64,000 nt of DNA from Gardnerella vaginalis ATCC 14018 = JCM 11026 (GTDB lineage: Bacteria; Actinomycetota; Actinomycetes; Actinomycetales; Bifidobacteriaceae), in NCBI RefSeq assembly GCF_001042655.1, contig NZ_AP012332.1, forward strand, positions 992,001 through 1,056,000. The letters are read 5' to 3'. Positions within the stretch are counted from its first letter, which is position 1; each line of letters begins with the position of its first letter. Below are positions 18,295 through 29,309 of this stretch, one piece after another. The notes beneath the pieces were generated by a model that made no database searches, was not told the DNA's origin, and saw only the letters and a program-made list of their open reading frames with translations. The translations under genes were made by a program, and so were the position numbers.

Positions 18295-20160
18295 TTACAA
18301 CTGTTCACGAACGCGCTCTACAATTCGAGCAGCAGCCTCATCCACTGGAATTGCCTCAACGTTTGAACCGTTGCGATCGCGGATTTCAATCGTTCCATTG
18401 TTCACAGTATCGCGGCCGGCTACAGCAATCAGCGGCACACCAACAAGCTCAGCATCCTTAAACTTCACGCCTGGAGAAACCTTTGGACGATCGTCGAAGA
18501 TTACTTCGATTCCCTGCTTACTAAGCTCTTCAACAACCTTCTCAGCAGCATCGAAAGCAACTTGATCTTTGCCTGTAGCAACGACGTGAACTTGAGCTGG
18601 AGCAATCGCCATAGGCCATGCAAGACCAGCATCATCGTGATGCGTTTCTGCCAAGCATGCAATCACGCGGCTAACGCCAATACCGTAACAGCCCATCCAA
18701 ACTGGTACAGCTTTACCATTTTCGTTAAGAACGCTTAAGCCCAAAGCCTTAGAATACTTTAAGCCGAGCTGGAACACCTGACCGATTTCCACACCGCGTT
18801 CGAAGCTCAATGGGCCGGAACCATCTGGGCTCATATCGCCGTCGCGAACCTGGGCTGCTTCAACAACACCATCAGCCTCAAAATCGCGGCCGTAAACAGC
18901 GTTGTAAACATGCTTTCCGTCTTCGTCGGCTCCTGTAATCCAGGCGCTGCCCTTTACAACGTGAGCATCCATCAAGTAGCGGACAGGATTTTCAATTCCA
19001 CTACCATCTTTGCGAGCTTGAGGACCTAATACGCTAAAGCCAATGTAGCCCTTAACAAACTCAGGATGAGCCTTCAAATCATCCTCAGTTGCTTCTTCAA
19101 TTTCTGCAGGAGCAAACTGAGCTTCAAGACGCTTCATATCTACCTGGCGGTCACCTGGAATACCAATAGCCACGATTTCGCGCCATGGCTCCTCGTGCTC
19201 ACCACCCTCAGCATCAGCTGGATGCTTAACAGCAATGATCAGATTCTTCAAAGTATCGCTTGCTTGCCATTCGCGGCCGTCTTCGCGCGGATGCAAATCG
19301 TTGGAAACCTTAACCAAAGCCTCAATCGTCTTAGCATCTGGAGTATCAAGAGTCTCCATTTTAGGAGTTGCCGAGCAGTCAACATCTTGCATTTCTGGTG
19401 TGGTCAAAGCCTCAACATTCCAAGCTTTTCCAGAAGGAGCAAGCGCAAAAGTATCTTCGCCAATTGCCATTGGAGCCAAGAATTCCTCAGAATCCGATCC
19501 GCCCATAGGGCCAGAAACAGCGTGAACAATCACGTATTTAATGCCCAAACGGTCGAAAATTCGAGCGTAAGCAGCGCGCTCTTCAACATAAGCAGACTTC
19601 AAACCATCTTCGTCAATCGAGAACGAGTAAGCGTCTTGCATAATAAACTCGCGTCCGCGAATAAGACCTGCACGAGGACGGAATTCATCGCGATACTTCG
19701 TTTGAATCTGATACAAAGTAACTGGCAAATCCTTGTAAGAAGAATACATATCCTTAACAAGCAATGTGAAAACTTCTTCGTGCGTTGGAGCAAGAAGATA
19801 GTCAGCCTCATGACGATCCTTAAGGCGGAAAATGTTATCGCCGTATTCTTCCCAACGATTTGTAGCCTCATAAGGCTCACGTGGAAGAAGCGCTGGGAAG
19901 TGGACCTCCTGTGCACCGATACCGTTGATTTCTTCACGAATAATCGCTTGAACCTTGTTTAAAACCTTGAGTCCAAGCGGCAACCAAGTCCACACACCTG
20001 GGGCAGATTTACGAATATAGCCTGCGCGCTGCATAAGTTTTGCGGAAGTTACGTCCGCGTCTGCTGGATCCTCGCGCAGCGTACGAAGGAACAGCTGAGA
20101 CATACGAAGTACATTGGAATTCATGCGTTCCAATCTATTTGCGCATGAGGACATAAACAC
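18295..20160 (-). CDS. proS: Prolyl-tRNA synthetase (bacterial type)
   Basis: Charges tRNA-Pro. The 621-aa frame has class II motifs (LPLGLKVLNKVQAIIREE, FRPRAGLIRGREFIMQDAYS, MGCYGIGVSRVIACLAE), the bacterial editing insertion between motifs 2 and 3, and a C-terminal anticodon-binding domain (VIFDDRPKVSPGVKFKDAEL). The core normally begins near MSQLFLRTLRED, so the true start is probably ATG at 20124 or 20103 rather than 20160; none has a strong ribosome-binding site. I see no T-box leader, as expected in Actinobacteria. Confidence 0.95.
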   Translation of the reverse strand: MFMSSCANRLERMNSNVLRMSQLFLRTLREDPADADVTSAKLMQRAGYIRKSAPGVWTWLPLGLKVLNKVQAIIREEINGIGAQEVHFPALLPREPYEATNRWEEYGDNIFRLKDRHEADYLLAPTHEEVFTLLVKDMYSSYKDLPVTLYQIQTKYRDEFRPRAGLIRGREFIMQDAYSFSIDEDGLKSAYVEERAAYARIFDRLGIKYVIVHAVSGPMGGSDSEEFLAPMAIGEDTFALAPSGKAWNVEALTTPEMQDVDCSATPKMETLDTPDAKTIEALVKVSNDLHPREDGREWQASDTLKNLIIAVKHPADAEGGEHEEPWREIVAIGIPGDRQVDMKRLEAQFAPAEIEEATEDDLKAHPEFVKGYIGFSVLGPQARKDGSGIENPVRYLMDAHVVKGSAWITGADEDGKHVYNAVYGRDFEADGVVEAAQVRDGDMSPDGSGPLSFERGVEIGQVFQLGLKYSKALGLSVLNENGKAVPVWMGCYGIGVSRVIACLAETHHDDAGLAWPMAIAPAQVHVVATGKDQVAFDAAEKVVEELSKQGIEVIFDDRPKVSPGVKFKDAELVGVPLIAVAGRDTVNNGTIEIRDRNGSNVEAIPVDEAAARIVERVREQL

Positions 20161-20295
20161 TTGTTTACACAGCTAATCAAACTACGAACGTTTTACTTGC
20201 AAAAAGCGAAAGTGTTCTTGCTTTTGTTTTCCAAATCGACCCAAAAGGGAACAAATGCGGGAAAAATAACACCGTTTCAACAGCAACAAATAAAA

Positions 20296-21744
20296 CTAAA
20301 ACTCGTCATTGAATCCAAACTCATCATTGCTAGTACTTGCAAAAATATCAAGTTCCTGCTGACTAACGAATTCGTTTTCTAACGTGTTTTTTATGAAAGA
20401 ATTGGCACCACTGTTAGTAAGAAGCTTACTTGCTTTCTCAGAAGCCTCACGCAAGAATCCGTCTAACAGTACAGCATCCGCCGAAACACTAAACGCGCGA
20501 TCGTTAATACCTTCCAAATAAAGCCCGCCAAGATTTTCCACGCGAGAAAGCGCCACATATCCCATTCCGGGAGCAAAAGTTCTACGCAAATCCATTACCG
20601 CACTGTCAAGCGTCATACCTTGCGATTTATGAATCGTAATTCCCCACGCGCATCTAAGTGGCACTTGATTTACGCTAGCAAGAACAGTCTCACCATCCGT
20701 CATTTCCCAAGCAGCCGGCTTAAGAGTGACAATATTGCCGTTTTCAAACTCAACAATCGGCCATCCACCTTTAGATTCAGGTGCGAATCTCAAAACTCGC
20801 CCAACCGAGCCGTTCACATACTGCTTATCTTGATCATTTCGCAACGCCATCACTGCAGCTCCAACCTTTAATACAAGCCGTTCTGGAGCGAGCATATTCT
20901 TTTTTAAACGCTCGACGAGATTTTTAGGGCCGGCTTCTGTTGCCACGAATTCGTGAGGCTCAGCATCAATTGCCGCAAGCTGCACATTATTTAAACCATC
21001 TGCTTGTGAGTTCGTAGGGAAAAGATGAACCGAAACTTCATCGTCTTGCGGATACTCACCAAGGCGACTGGCAAGCACTTGCTTATCTTCGTAGCTTACA
21101 AGACCGCCACGAATATCCGTCAAAACTTCAAGCAATTTGCCGTCATCCTGACGATGTTGCTCAGTTAAATAGCACACAACAGGCTTTAAAGCATCCCAGG
21201 CGAAAGATTCCGTAATATAGCCTTCTGGATTTTTGCCAGCAGCAGCATACTTTTCGCGCGACTCAATAAACTCTGGACTTGGCTCGAACACATCGCGATT
21301 TCGCATAGAAGTACTCACAGGAGGCAGCTGGAAGAAATCTCCCGAAATAACTACTTGAAGTCCGCCGAAGGGAGCAGAGTTTTTGCGCACTTTGCGGCAT
21401 ACTTCATCAACCATGTCGAAAAGCCACGCGTGAATCATTGAAACTTCGTCCAACACGAGCACTTCCGTGGCTTTTATGCGTTTCCCTCGCCTAGCTCTAA
21501 TGGTTTTAAGAAGCGAATCGCTAAGCGCGTTTGAAACTCCAACTCCACTCCACGAGTGAATGGTTTGACCGTTTAAATGCGTTGCTGCGATTCCTGTAGA
21601 AGCCGTTACAGCCACGCTTAAACCGTTTTTTCGCATTTCGCGAATAGCCGCGTTTAATACGTAGGTTTTACCTGCACCCGGAGCGCCGGTAATGAAAACG
21701 CTTGCACCAGCGTTGATTATGGTTAGGGCTTCGGATTGCTTCAT
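20296..21744 (-). CDS. PIF1/RecD-like SF1B DNA helicase
   Basis: The 482-aa protein has helicase motifs in order: Walker A ITGAPGAGKTYVLNA (near residue 20), VTASTGIAATHLNGQTIHSW (motif Ia), VLDEVSMIHAW (motif II), GDFFQLPP (motif III), and TIHKSQGMTLD with YVALSRVENLGGLYL (motifs V/VI). PIF1 relatives unwind DNA 5'-3' and help with forks, G-quadruplexes or repair. The C-terminal 60 residues are acidic and Phe-rich (NDEFGFNDEF). It lies between orn and proS on the same strand. Its physiological role here is unknown. Confidence 0.9.
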   Translation of the reverse strand: MKQSEALTIINAGASVFITGAPGAGKTYVLNAAIREMRKNGLSVAVTASTGIAATHLNGQTIHSWSGVGVSNALSDSLLKTIRARRGKRIKATEVLVLDEVSMIHAWLFDMVDEVCRKVRKNSAPFGGLQVVISGDFFQLPPVSTSMRNRDVFEPSPEFIESREKYAAAGKNPEGYITESFAWDALKPVVCYLTEQHRQDDGKLLEVLTDIRGGLVSYEDKQVLASRLGEYPQDDEVSVHLFPTNSQADGLNNVQLAAIDAEPHEFVATEAGPKNLVERLKKNMLAPERLVLKVGAAVMALRNDQDKQYVNGSVGRVLRFAPESKGGWPIVEFENGNIVTLKPAAWEMTDGETVLASVNQVPLRCAWGITIHKSQGMTLDSAVMDLRRTFAPGMGYVALSRVENLGGLYLEGINDRAFSVSADAVLLDGFLREASEKASKLLTNSGANSFIKNTLENEFVSQQELDIFASTSNDEFGFNDEF

Positions 21745-21783
21745 TGGCAGTACCTTTTATTGCGTTTAATAGTCGCGCTTTAT

Positions 21784-22491
21784 TTAATAATCGCGCTTTT
21801 CTGCGGAATTTACGTCTTCTAGCGCGTCTCCGCGGCGCTCGTAGTCGCGAAGCAAGCTCGTGCTCTCAATGTGCTGTGCGCCAGCTTTTGCCTGTGCTTC
21901 GCTTGGGCCTGGAGCTGGAACAAACATCATGTCACGGTAATATCTCAACTCGTCAATCGACTCAATAATATCCGCGAGCGCACGGTGACCGCCGTGTTTT
22001 GCCGGCTTATTGCGGTAAACGTCTGGGTAAAGTCTGCGCGAAATCTCCTTCAACGTGCTTACGTCTATTACGCGATAGTGCAGATTTGCCATTAAATCTG
22101 GCATGTAACGGTCGAGGAACTTTTTATCGGAGCCAACAGAGTTGCCAGCAAGATGTGCTTTTCCGTGCTCTGGCAAAAAGCGCTTTACATACTCAACAAC
22201 CTGCTTTTGTGCTTCTTCTAGAGGCAAACCGTTTTTATTACACTCGTCAACAAGCCCAGAAGAAGTGTGCATATTGCGTACGAAATCGTTCATATGAGCC
22301 ACAGCAGCATCGCTCGGCTTAATCACTAAATCAATACCGTCGTCTAGAACTTTCAAATTAAAATCAGTTGGAACTACAGATACTTCGCATAATTCGTCGT
22401 GGAAAATATCGAGTCCCGTCATCTCGCAATCAATCCAAATTAAGCGCGATTCTTCCGGCGTAAACGTAAGATCTTCCTTAGCTTCAGCCAT
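21784..22491 (-). CDS. orn: Oligoribonuclease
   Basis: A DEDDh 3'-5' exonuclease that finishes RNA decay by removing dinucleotides. The 235-aa protein has the acidic motifs [10 protein letters not shown] (Exo I), [20 protein letters not shown] (Exo II) and [17 protein letters not shown] (Exo III). About 40 residues beyond the usual core form a polar C-terminal tail ([20 protein letters not shown]). The start follows an AGGAAAG-like site. It is 40 bases upstream of the helicase gene, possibly co-transcribed. Confidence 0.95.
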   Translation of the reverse strand: MAEAKEDLTFTPEESRLIWIDCEMTGLDIFHDELCEVSVVPTDFNLKVLDDGIDLVIKPSDAAVAHMNDFVRNMHTSSGLVDECNKNGLPLEEAQKQVVEYVKRFLPEHGKAHLAGNSVGSDKKFLDRYMPDLMANLHYRVIDVSTLKEISRRLYPDVYRNKPAKHGGHRALADIIESIDELRYYRDMMFVPAPGPSEAQAKAGAQHIESTSLLRDYERRGDALEDVNSAEKRDY

Positions 22492-22562
22492 TTTCGTTCC
22501 TTTCCTAATATTTTTTCGAACCCATCAGCCTACATCTTCCCAGCGACGACTAACAGCTAAAA

Positions 22563-22940
22563 TCACATCTCTGGCATATCAGAAAGTGAAATTCTAGAAT
22601 ATGATCCATTTTTCTTATCTTCAGGGTGAGGCTCTAAACCGATAATAGTTATTGACATATGATCTGGACCATAAACCCAATACATTCTCATTGCACTACT
22701 TGTTTTATTCTCCAAGTAGGATTGCCAAACTCTAACACCATATCTATTTGTCAATTCTTCAATATCATGAGTATGCAATCCTGGATGCCTTGGATTTTCA
22801 GATAAAAGTTTCATAGATTTTCCCCATTTCTTATAAAGAGAAAGATCTTTTTTACTTATACTGCCTTCTAGAAACTCTTTCTTCAATCTCTCCCAAATAT
22901 TAGACATCTCTGGAATACCCATTCTAATATTGAAGTTCAT
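22563..22940 (-). CDS. Putative RelE/ParE-like toxin of a type II toxin-antitoxin pair
   Basis: The 125-aa protein is the second gene of a two-gene operon. Its N-terminal half is helical (WERLKKEFLEGSISKKDLSL), followed by NPRHPGLHTHDIEEL and VWQSYLENKTSSAMRMYWVY, then a beta-rich ITIIGLEPHPED. The spacing resembles RelE-superfamily mRNA interferases or ParE-like toxins (Pro-rich loop, Arg in the RMYW strand, terminal PHPED). The ribosome-binding site AGGAG overlaps the antitoxin stop and sits 7 bases before the ATG, so the two are coupled. Family assignment is by pattern; the target is unknown. Confidence 0.65.
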   Translation of the reverse strand: MNFNIRMGIPEMSNIWERLKKEFLEGSISKKDLSLYKKWGKSMKLLSENPRHPGLHTHDIEELTNRYGVRVWQSYLENKTSSAMRMYWVYGPDHMSITIIGLEPHPEDKKNGSYSRISLSDMPEM

Positions 22941-22950
22941 TCACTTACTC

Positions 22951-23202
22951 CTAGAAGTCAGAGAGATCAACAGGTTCAGAGACTTTGCCAATCTTAAAAT
23001 TGCGGATTGCTTCATCCATACTTTTAAGAGTTTTAGAAGAGATACTCTTAGGAATAGTAAGCTCACGTGGCTCTAATAAAATACAACCATTATCACATTC
23101 TTTAACATTGTAATAAGGGTATTTAGCTCCGCGCAGAGTTACACGCTTTTTACTATCAAGACGAACGTCATAATCTTTCACTACTTCCACAAAACACCTC
23201 AT
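22951..23202 (-). CDS. Putative AbrB-like antitoxin
   Basis: An 83-aa protein upstream of the toxin gene. RLDSKKRVTLRGAKYPYYNV and GCILLEPREL resemble the swapped-hairpin fold of AbrB/MazE DNA-binding antitoxins, followed by a helical tail (SSKTLKSMDEAIRNFKIGK) that could wrap the toxin. ATG at 23202 has no site in front; GTG at 23190 has AGGTG 4 bases upstream and gives a 79-aa form, which I consider equally likely. A perfect 18-bp palindrome lies between the promoter and the start, matching an autorepressed operon. Pairing of an AbrB-like antitoxin with a RelE-like toxin is inferred from context. Confidence 0.65.
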   Translation of the reverse strand: MRCFVEVVKDYDVRLDSKKRVTLRGAKYPYYNVKECDNGCILLEPRELTIPKSISSKTLKSMDEAIRNFKIGKVSEPVDLSDF

Positions 23203-23205
23203 TTT

Positions 23206-23253
23206 TAGTGGGATATCCCACTAACTATACAATAATTTTATACGAATTGTCAA
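23206..23253 (-). promoter_or_regulatory. Toxin-antitoxin promoter with palindromic operator
   Basis: On the minus strand, -35 TTGACA (23253-23248), an 18-bp spacer and -10 TATAGT (23229-23224) form a strong promoter. Immediately after comes the perfect palindrome TAGTGGGATATCCCACTA (23223-23206), which would cover the transcription start. This is the expected position for an autoregulatory operator. Confidence 0.8.
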
Positions 23254-23256
23254 AAC

Positions 23257-23312
23257 AAAAACGACGAAAAGTTAGAAAGTAGCAAAAAAGACTTAGCTAA
23301 CTCTTCGCCGTT
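23257..23312 (-). terminator. guaB terminator
   Basis: On the minus strand AACGGCGAAGAGTTAG pairs with CTAACTTTTCGTCGTT (16 pairs, two of them G-U), followed by TTTGTTTT. The T run leads directly into the -35 box of the toxin-antitoxin promoter. Confidence 0.8.
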
Positions 23313-23373
23313 TAATGCAAAATTACTTGCGATTTATACGCAACTTATACGCGCAACTTACGAAACTTACGAT

Positions 23374-24963
<1,590 letters not shown>

Positions 24964-24999
24964 TCATAAACTATGATTCGCGAGTATTCGAGTATTATT

Positions 25000-26103
25000 T
25001 TACGAATTTCGTAGCTCTGGCAGCCGCCTGCGCAAATATGGCATCATTGTAAGAACTGTAAGCAGCGCTGCCGCAATAATCATGCCAACAAGCACGTAAA
25101 TTGCTTTAAAGAACAGAATCATTATTGACCCGAAAGATATAAGCGCCGCCCATCCCCACAAAATAAGTACTGCTCCTTGCACAGAATGCCCAATGCGCAA
25201 CATTCTGTGATGCAAATGCATGCGGTCTGGATGCATTGGCGACTGCCCTTTTGCAAGCCTTCTGCATATTGCTAAACACATGTCTAACACTGGCAAAAAC
25301 AGCACTAAAATCGGAAGCAAAATCGGCATAAATACTGGCAAATATATGCTTGTGTGCACTGCAGATGGATCTAAGTGACCCGTCATTATAATAGACGCGC
25401 AAGTTATTAAATACCCGATTAGCATGGAGCCAGAATCACCCATAAAAAGCTTTGCAGGATGCCAATTGTGCAAAATAAACCCTAAGCACATTCCAACCAT
25501 TGCAACGTCTATAAGAGTTGCCATTGAAGCGTAGCTTGGAGATGTGCGCGCAAGAATATAAGAGTATGTCGCGAAGGCGATTCCGCCAATGGCCACAATT
25601 CCAGAAGCCAGTCCATCTAGTCCGTCTACAAAGTTGACTGCATTAATTGAAGCCACGATTAGTATTGCGGTTATTGCGATTGAAAGACTTGGAGACGCTG
25701 TAACTAGAGAGCCGAGCGGCAATGTTACGATTTGAAGCCCTCCCCATGCTACAAAAACAGCTATTAGCAATTGACCTGCAAGTTTTAGCATCCAATCTAA
25801 GTCCCAAATGTCGTCACAAACACCCAAAAGGCATACGAGTACAGCTCCAGCTAAAACTACCCACGGCTGGTGTGTTCCTGTAAAAAGCCCTGAAATAAAA
25901 GGCATGGAGCTTGCAAACGCCATTGATACAGCAAAGCCGAATAGCATTCCCACTCCACCCATACGTGGCGTAGGTATTGTGTGCACGTCGCGAGCGCGCA
26001 CTTTTCCTACGGCTCCTATGCGAATCGCAAGATGACGTACAAGCGGCATTATTAGCCAAGTTGCGCCTCCTGCGATTGCTGCTATAAACAGGTATACCCT
26101 CAT
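25000..26103 (-). CDS. Undecaprenyl-phosphate GlcNAc-1-phosphate transferase (WecA/TagO/MraY family)
   Basis: A 367-aa polytopic membrane enzyme that moves a sugar-1-phosphate from a UDP-sugar onto undecaprenyl phosphate to begin a wall or surface polysaccharide. Family motifs are TIPTPRMGGVGMLFGF, the metal-binding CDDIWDLDWMLKLAGQ, NAVNFVDGLDGLASG, FMGDSGSMLIGYL and the basic loop DRMHLHHRML. It is not MraY itself, since it lies outside the division/wall cluster. Its ATG overlaps the tsaC stop by 4 bases, so it belongs to the rpmE-prfA-prmC-tsaC set as in other Actinobacteria. The exact UDP-sugar is not proven. Confidence 0.92.
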   Translation of the reverse strand: MRVYLFIAAIAGGATWLIMPLVRHLAIRIGAVGKVRARDVHTIPTPRMGGVGMLFGFAVSMAFASSMPFISGLFTGTHQPWVVLAGAVLVCLLGVCDDIWDLDWMLKLAGQLLIAVFVAWGGLQIVTLPLGSLVTASPSLSIAITAILIVASINAVNFVDGLDGLASGIVAIGGIAFATYSYILARTSPSYASMATLIDVAMVGMCLGFILHNWHPAKLFMGDSGSMLIGYLITCASIIMTGHLDPSAVHTSIYLPVFMPILLPILVLFLPVLDMCLAICRRLAKGQSPMHPDRMHLHHRMLRIGHSVQGAVLILWGWAALISFGSIMILFFKAIYVLVGMIIAAALLTVLTMMPYLRRRLPELRNS

Positions 26104-26762
26104 TTCTTGCGACTTTCTGCTCTTATCTGTTCTTCACTTATTACGCCTTCGCGCAAAATCACAATTCCGTCTTTATCGCTTGCATCCGCGCCAACTACTG
26201 TGCTTGCTACGTGTGAGCGAGTTGGACCAGCATTTAAATACAGCGGAATTTCGTATCCAAAAGCTGCTACTGCCTCTTCTGCGCTGTCTGCGCTCTCGTT
26301 TCCGCTGCGATTTGCGCTAGATGCAGCCAAAGGGCCCGTAACTCTTAAAATTTGCATTAATTCTGGGCAATCTGGCACGCGCACACCTTGCGTTGCTTCA
26401 CATTTCTCACTGCTCTCATCTGCTTTACAAAGCGTAGCAAGCCTTGTAGCTACCGAATCTTTTTTTGCGCGAGCGATTGGCGAATATCCGCCTGGCAGGA
26501 ATTTTTCCGCCAGCACGTCTAGTGGATTTGGCAAGTAAAGCCCAAGTTTTTCTAGATCACTTACGCTGCTCATAAGTATTTGCAAGGCTTTTGTGCGCGG
26601 CCTGCGTTTTAATTGGTAGATTTTCGCTACTGCATCCTCGTTAAATGGGTCGCATGCTACTCCGTAAACTGTGTCTGTTGGCACTACGATTACGCCGCCT
26701 GCGTTGATTATTTGCGCTGCAAGTTGCAACGATTCTTCGTTAATCGTGCAAATTTTACTCAT
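26100..26762 (-). CDS. tsaC: L-threonylcarbamoyladenylate synthase (Sua5/YrdC)
   Basis: Makes the threonylcarbamoyl-AMP used for t6A37 modification of ANN-decoding tRNAs. The 220-aa protein is a single YrdC domain: GGVIVVPTDTVYGVACDPFN, IYQLKRRPRTKALQILM and AASSANRSGNES. Compared with full Sua5 it lacks the C-terminal extra domain, hence TsaC type. It overlaps prmC by 8 bases and wecA by 4 bases, so translation is coupled along the operon. The other t6A genes (tsaB, tsaD, tsaE) are not in the window. Confidence 0.93.
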   Translation of the reverse strand: MSKICTINEESLQLAAQIINAGGVIVVPTDTVYGVACDPFNEDAVAKIYQLKRRPRTKALQILMSSVSDLEKLGLYLPNPLDVLAEKFLPGGYSPIARAKKDSVATRLATLCKADESSEKCEATQGVRVPDCPELMQILRVTGPLAASSANRSGNESADSAEEAVAAFGYEIPLYLNAGPTRSHVASTVVGADASDKDGIVILREGVISEEQIRAESRKK

Positions 26763-27675
26763 TTTTAGCCTCTTTTTTGCATACTACAAATCTTGCTCTG
26801 TTTGTTAAGTCGTTTTTGACTTTTGCGCTGCTAAATCCTACGTTTTTTGCATAATCTGCAAGCGCTTCTCCTTGCGTAATATCGTGTTCCATAATCATTA
26901 TTCCACCCCTACGCAAATATGCAAAACTCGCTTTTACAATTTTTTGCGGTATTAGTAGCCCATCTTGAGATCCACCATATAGCGCCATTTTAGGGTCGTA
27001 GTCGCGAGCTTCAATCTGCTCTACTGGCTGGCTTTCTGGCACATACGGCGGATTTGTGATTACTACATCTACTTTCTCTTTAATCGCAGCTTTTTCAGGC
27101 AGATTAACGTTTGTAGCATCACCTAATATTGCGTGATATCTGTTTAAAATATTATATTTTTCCGCGATTTTGTTGTAGTTTTTTTGCAAATATTCAAAAG
27201 CTTTGGGAGACTTTTCCACAGCCCACACTTGCGCATCTGCAACTTCGCTTGCAACCGATAATCCAATCGCTCCCGACCCTGCGCACAAGTCTAAAACAAT
27301 AGGATTTTTTAGATTATTTGCGCGAATCCAATCTAATCCCTCTTGAACTACCACTTCTGTCTCAGGCCGCGGCACAAAAACACCTTTGCCAACTATTAGG
27401 TCTATGTAGCGAAAAGTAGCGCATCCAATAATGTGCTGCAATGGCTCGCGCGAAGCACGTCTAGATATAAAATCGCTATATTTGCTAGCATAATTGGGCA
27501 AAAAATCCTTAAAATCGCCAAGTATTAGCGCTTTGTTTAAGTCTGCCAAACTTACGCCACAAGCGTGAGCCAGTAGCAAACGTGCGTCGTATTCTGCCGA
27601 CTCTACTCCTGCATCTTCAAGTTTTTCGGCAGATGCGCGCAAAATGTGCAAAATTTCTTGCATTTTACAAGCCAC
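26755..27675 (-). CDS. prmC: Release factor glutamine methyltransferase
   Basis: Methylates the Gln of the GGQ loop in RF1 and RF2. The 306-aa protein has the helical substrate domain (residues 1-85, SAEYDARLLLAHACGVSLAD), a SAM-binding Rossmann fold (VLDLCAGSGAIGLSVASEV) and the diagnostic NPPY catalytic motif in VVITNPPYVPESQPVEQ. It directly follows prfA, one of its substrates, with 54 bases between; the other substrate gene, prfB, is at 11537. Confidence 0.95.
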   Translation of the reverse strand: MACKMQEILHILRASAEKLEDAGVESAEYDARLLLAHACGVSLADLNKALILGDFKDFLPNYASKYSDFISRRASREPLQHIIGCATFRYIDLIVGKGVFVPRPETEVVVQEGLDWIRANNLKNPIVLDLCAGSGAIGLSVASEVADAQVWAVEKSPKAFEYLQKNYNKIAEKYNILNRYHAILGDATNVNLPEKAAIKEKVDVVITNPPYVPESQPVEQIEARDYDPKMALYGGSQDGLLIPQKIVKASFAYLRRGGIMIMEHDITQGEALADYAKNVGFSSAKVKNDLTNRARFVVCKKEAKNE

Positions 27676-27729
27676 GTGGTGATTTTACTTATCTTACTTA
27701 ATTTACTTGGATAACTTAACTTACTTGGC

Positions 27730-28827
27730 TTACTTGGCTTTAGCTAAGCGATCGGCTTCATCCGCCTGAATATCGCTGTCTATAACAGGCTGCAAGTCTC
27801 CGTTAAGCACCTGGTCAAGATTGTATGCCTTGTAGTTTGTGCGATGATCCACAATACGATTTTCTGGGAAGTTGTATGTGCGGATTCGCTCAGAACGGTC
27901 CAACGAGCGCACCTGCGAGTGGCGCATATCTGCAGCCTCCGCAGCCTCCTGCTCGTGCTTCATGGCTAGCAAGCGCGATTTTAGCACGCGAAGAGCTGCC
28001 GCACGGTTTTGAATTTGCGACTTTTCATCTTGCATGCTAACCACAATTCCAGTTGGAATATGCGTCATGCGAACTGCGGAATAAGTAGTGTTCACGGACT
28101 GTCCGCCAGGACCAGAGCTCATGAAGATGTCGATTTTCAGGTCTTTTGGATCGATTTCGATTTCGTCGTCGTCTTCGTCTGCTTCTGGGAACACGATTAC
28201 GCCGGCTGCGGAAGTTTGAATACGCCCTTGCGATTCAGTTACTGGGATTCGCTGCACGCGATGCACGCCGCCCTCGTATTTCATGCTTGCCCACACGCCG
28301 TCTTCTGGAGCAGGCGTGCCTTTTGCACGAATCGCAAGCTGCACGTCTTTTACGCCGCCAAGCTCCGTCGAATTTTCGCTTTGTATTACAGTAGTCCAGC
28401 CGCGCTTTTCCGCGTAACGCATGTACATGCGCAATAAATCGCCAGCAAACAGAGCCGCTTCTTCGCCGCCCGTACCAGCTTTGATTTCCATAATCATGTC
28501 TCGCGCATCGTCTGGGTCTCTAGGAATCAGCGCTGTGCGCAACTTTTCTTTTGCTGCTGGAATTTGTTCTTCTAATTGTTTTGCTTCTTTTGCTAAGTCT
28601 TCGTCTTCGCTTGCCATTTCGTTAGCTACTTCGTAGTCTTCGCAAAGCTGCTTGTAGTTTAGGTACGCGCTTACGATTGACCCGAGTTCTGCGTGTCTAC
28701 GACCGAGCTTGCGAATTGCGTCTGGATTAGACGCTACTTCTGGCTCTCCCATGCGATTTTCAATATCGCGGTATTCGTTTAGAGCTGTAACCGCTGCTGG
28801 GAACTGTTCCTCTACTGACTCAGCCAT
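27730..28827 (-). CDS. prfA: Peptide chain release factor 1
   Basis: RF1 ends translation at UAG and UAA. The 365-aa protein has the codon-recognition motif in a region ending [19 protein letters not shown] and the GGQ catalytic loop [30 protein letters not shown] and [17 protein letters not shown] mirror RF2. Length is normal. Because RF1 reads UAG, the TAG at codon 41 of the CAP gene should terminate normally in this organism. Confidence 0.97.
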   Translation of the reverse strand: MAESVEEQFPAAVTALNEYRDIENRMGEPEVASNPDAIRKLGRRHAELGSIVSAYLNYKQLCEDYEVANEMASEDEDLAKEAKQLEEQIPAAKEKLRTALIPRDPDDARDMIMEIKAGTGGEEAALFAGDLLRMYMRYAEKRGWTTVIQSENSTELGGVKDVQLAIRAKGTPAPEDGVWASMKYEGGVHRVQRIPVTESQGRIQTSAAGVIVFPEADEDDDEIEIDPKDLKIDIFMSSGPGGQSVNTTYSAVRMTHIPTGIVVSMQDEKSQIQNRAAALRVLKSRLLAMKHEQEAAEAADMRHSQVRSLDRSERIRTYNFPENRIVDHRTNYKAYNLDQVLNGDLQPVIDSDIQADEADRLAKAK

Positions 28828-28935
28828 TTTGTTCCTTTGTAGTCGCGTATAACGCGGATTTTGAATAGAAAATATTAAATATTGAGTTAAGTATTAAATA
28901 TTAAATAAGACACATGAGCACATGTATGTTTAGCA

Positions 28936-28990
28936 CATAAAACGCCAGCCCCGATTCCGCGAGTTACACGAAAGCAGGGCTGGCGTTTAA
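28936..28990 (-). terminator. Probable rpmE terminator
   Basis: AAACGCCAGCCC at 28940-28951 pairs perfectly with GGGCTGGCGTTT at 28977-28988, directly after the rpmE stop on the minus strand. The T run is short (TTTT), so readthrough into prfA is possible. Confidence 0.75.
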
Positions 28991-28994
28991 AAAG

Positions 28995-29207
28995 CTACTT
29001 AGTCTTCTTACCGTAGCGCTTCTCGAAGCGAGCCACACGACCGCCGGTATCGAGAATCTTCTGCTTGCCGGTATAGAATGGGTGGCACTTTGAGCACACG
29101 TCAACCGTCATATGATTGCCATTTGCGGTGGAACGAGTTACAAAAGTGTCTCCGCAGGAGCAGGTAACCTGCACTGCGTGATAGTCGGGATGAATACCCT
29201 GCTTCAT
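28995..29207 (-). CDS. rpmE: 50S ribosomal protein L31 (zinc form)
   Basis: A 70-aa large-subunit protein. The longest frame begins at 29252, but the family start is [16 protein letters not shown] at 29207, which has GGAGAC 4 bases upstream, so I choose that. Four Cys (CSCGDTF and CSKCHPF) form the zinc site, so this is the C+ type that can act as a zinc store. It is the first gene of the rpmE-prfA-prmC-tsaC-wecA group and lies 102 bases downstream of the giant surface-protein gene. Confidence 0.95.
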   Translation of the reverse strand: MKQGIHPDYHAVQVTCSCGDTFVTRSTANGNHMTVDVCSKCHPFYTGKQKILDTGGRVARFEKRYGKKTK

Positions 29208-29309
29208 AATGTCTCCTATGGAATTCGGGCGACCCGGGTCGCAAAGCCCCAATAGCTAAGCGTGAACCGGAACCTTCGTTATTCTAGTCACTACCCTCGA
29301 CTCAACAAA

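Noticed and set aside
20161..20295. T-box leader for proS
   Set aside because: No T-box consensus or specifier stem; 20161-20295 is a short gap ending in the helicase gene.
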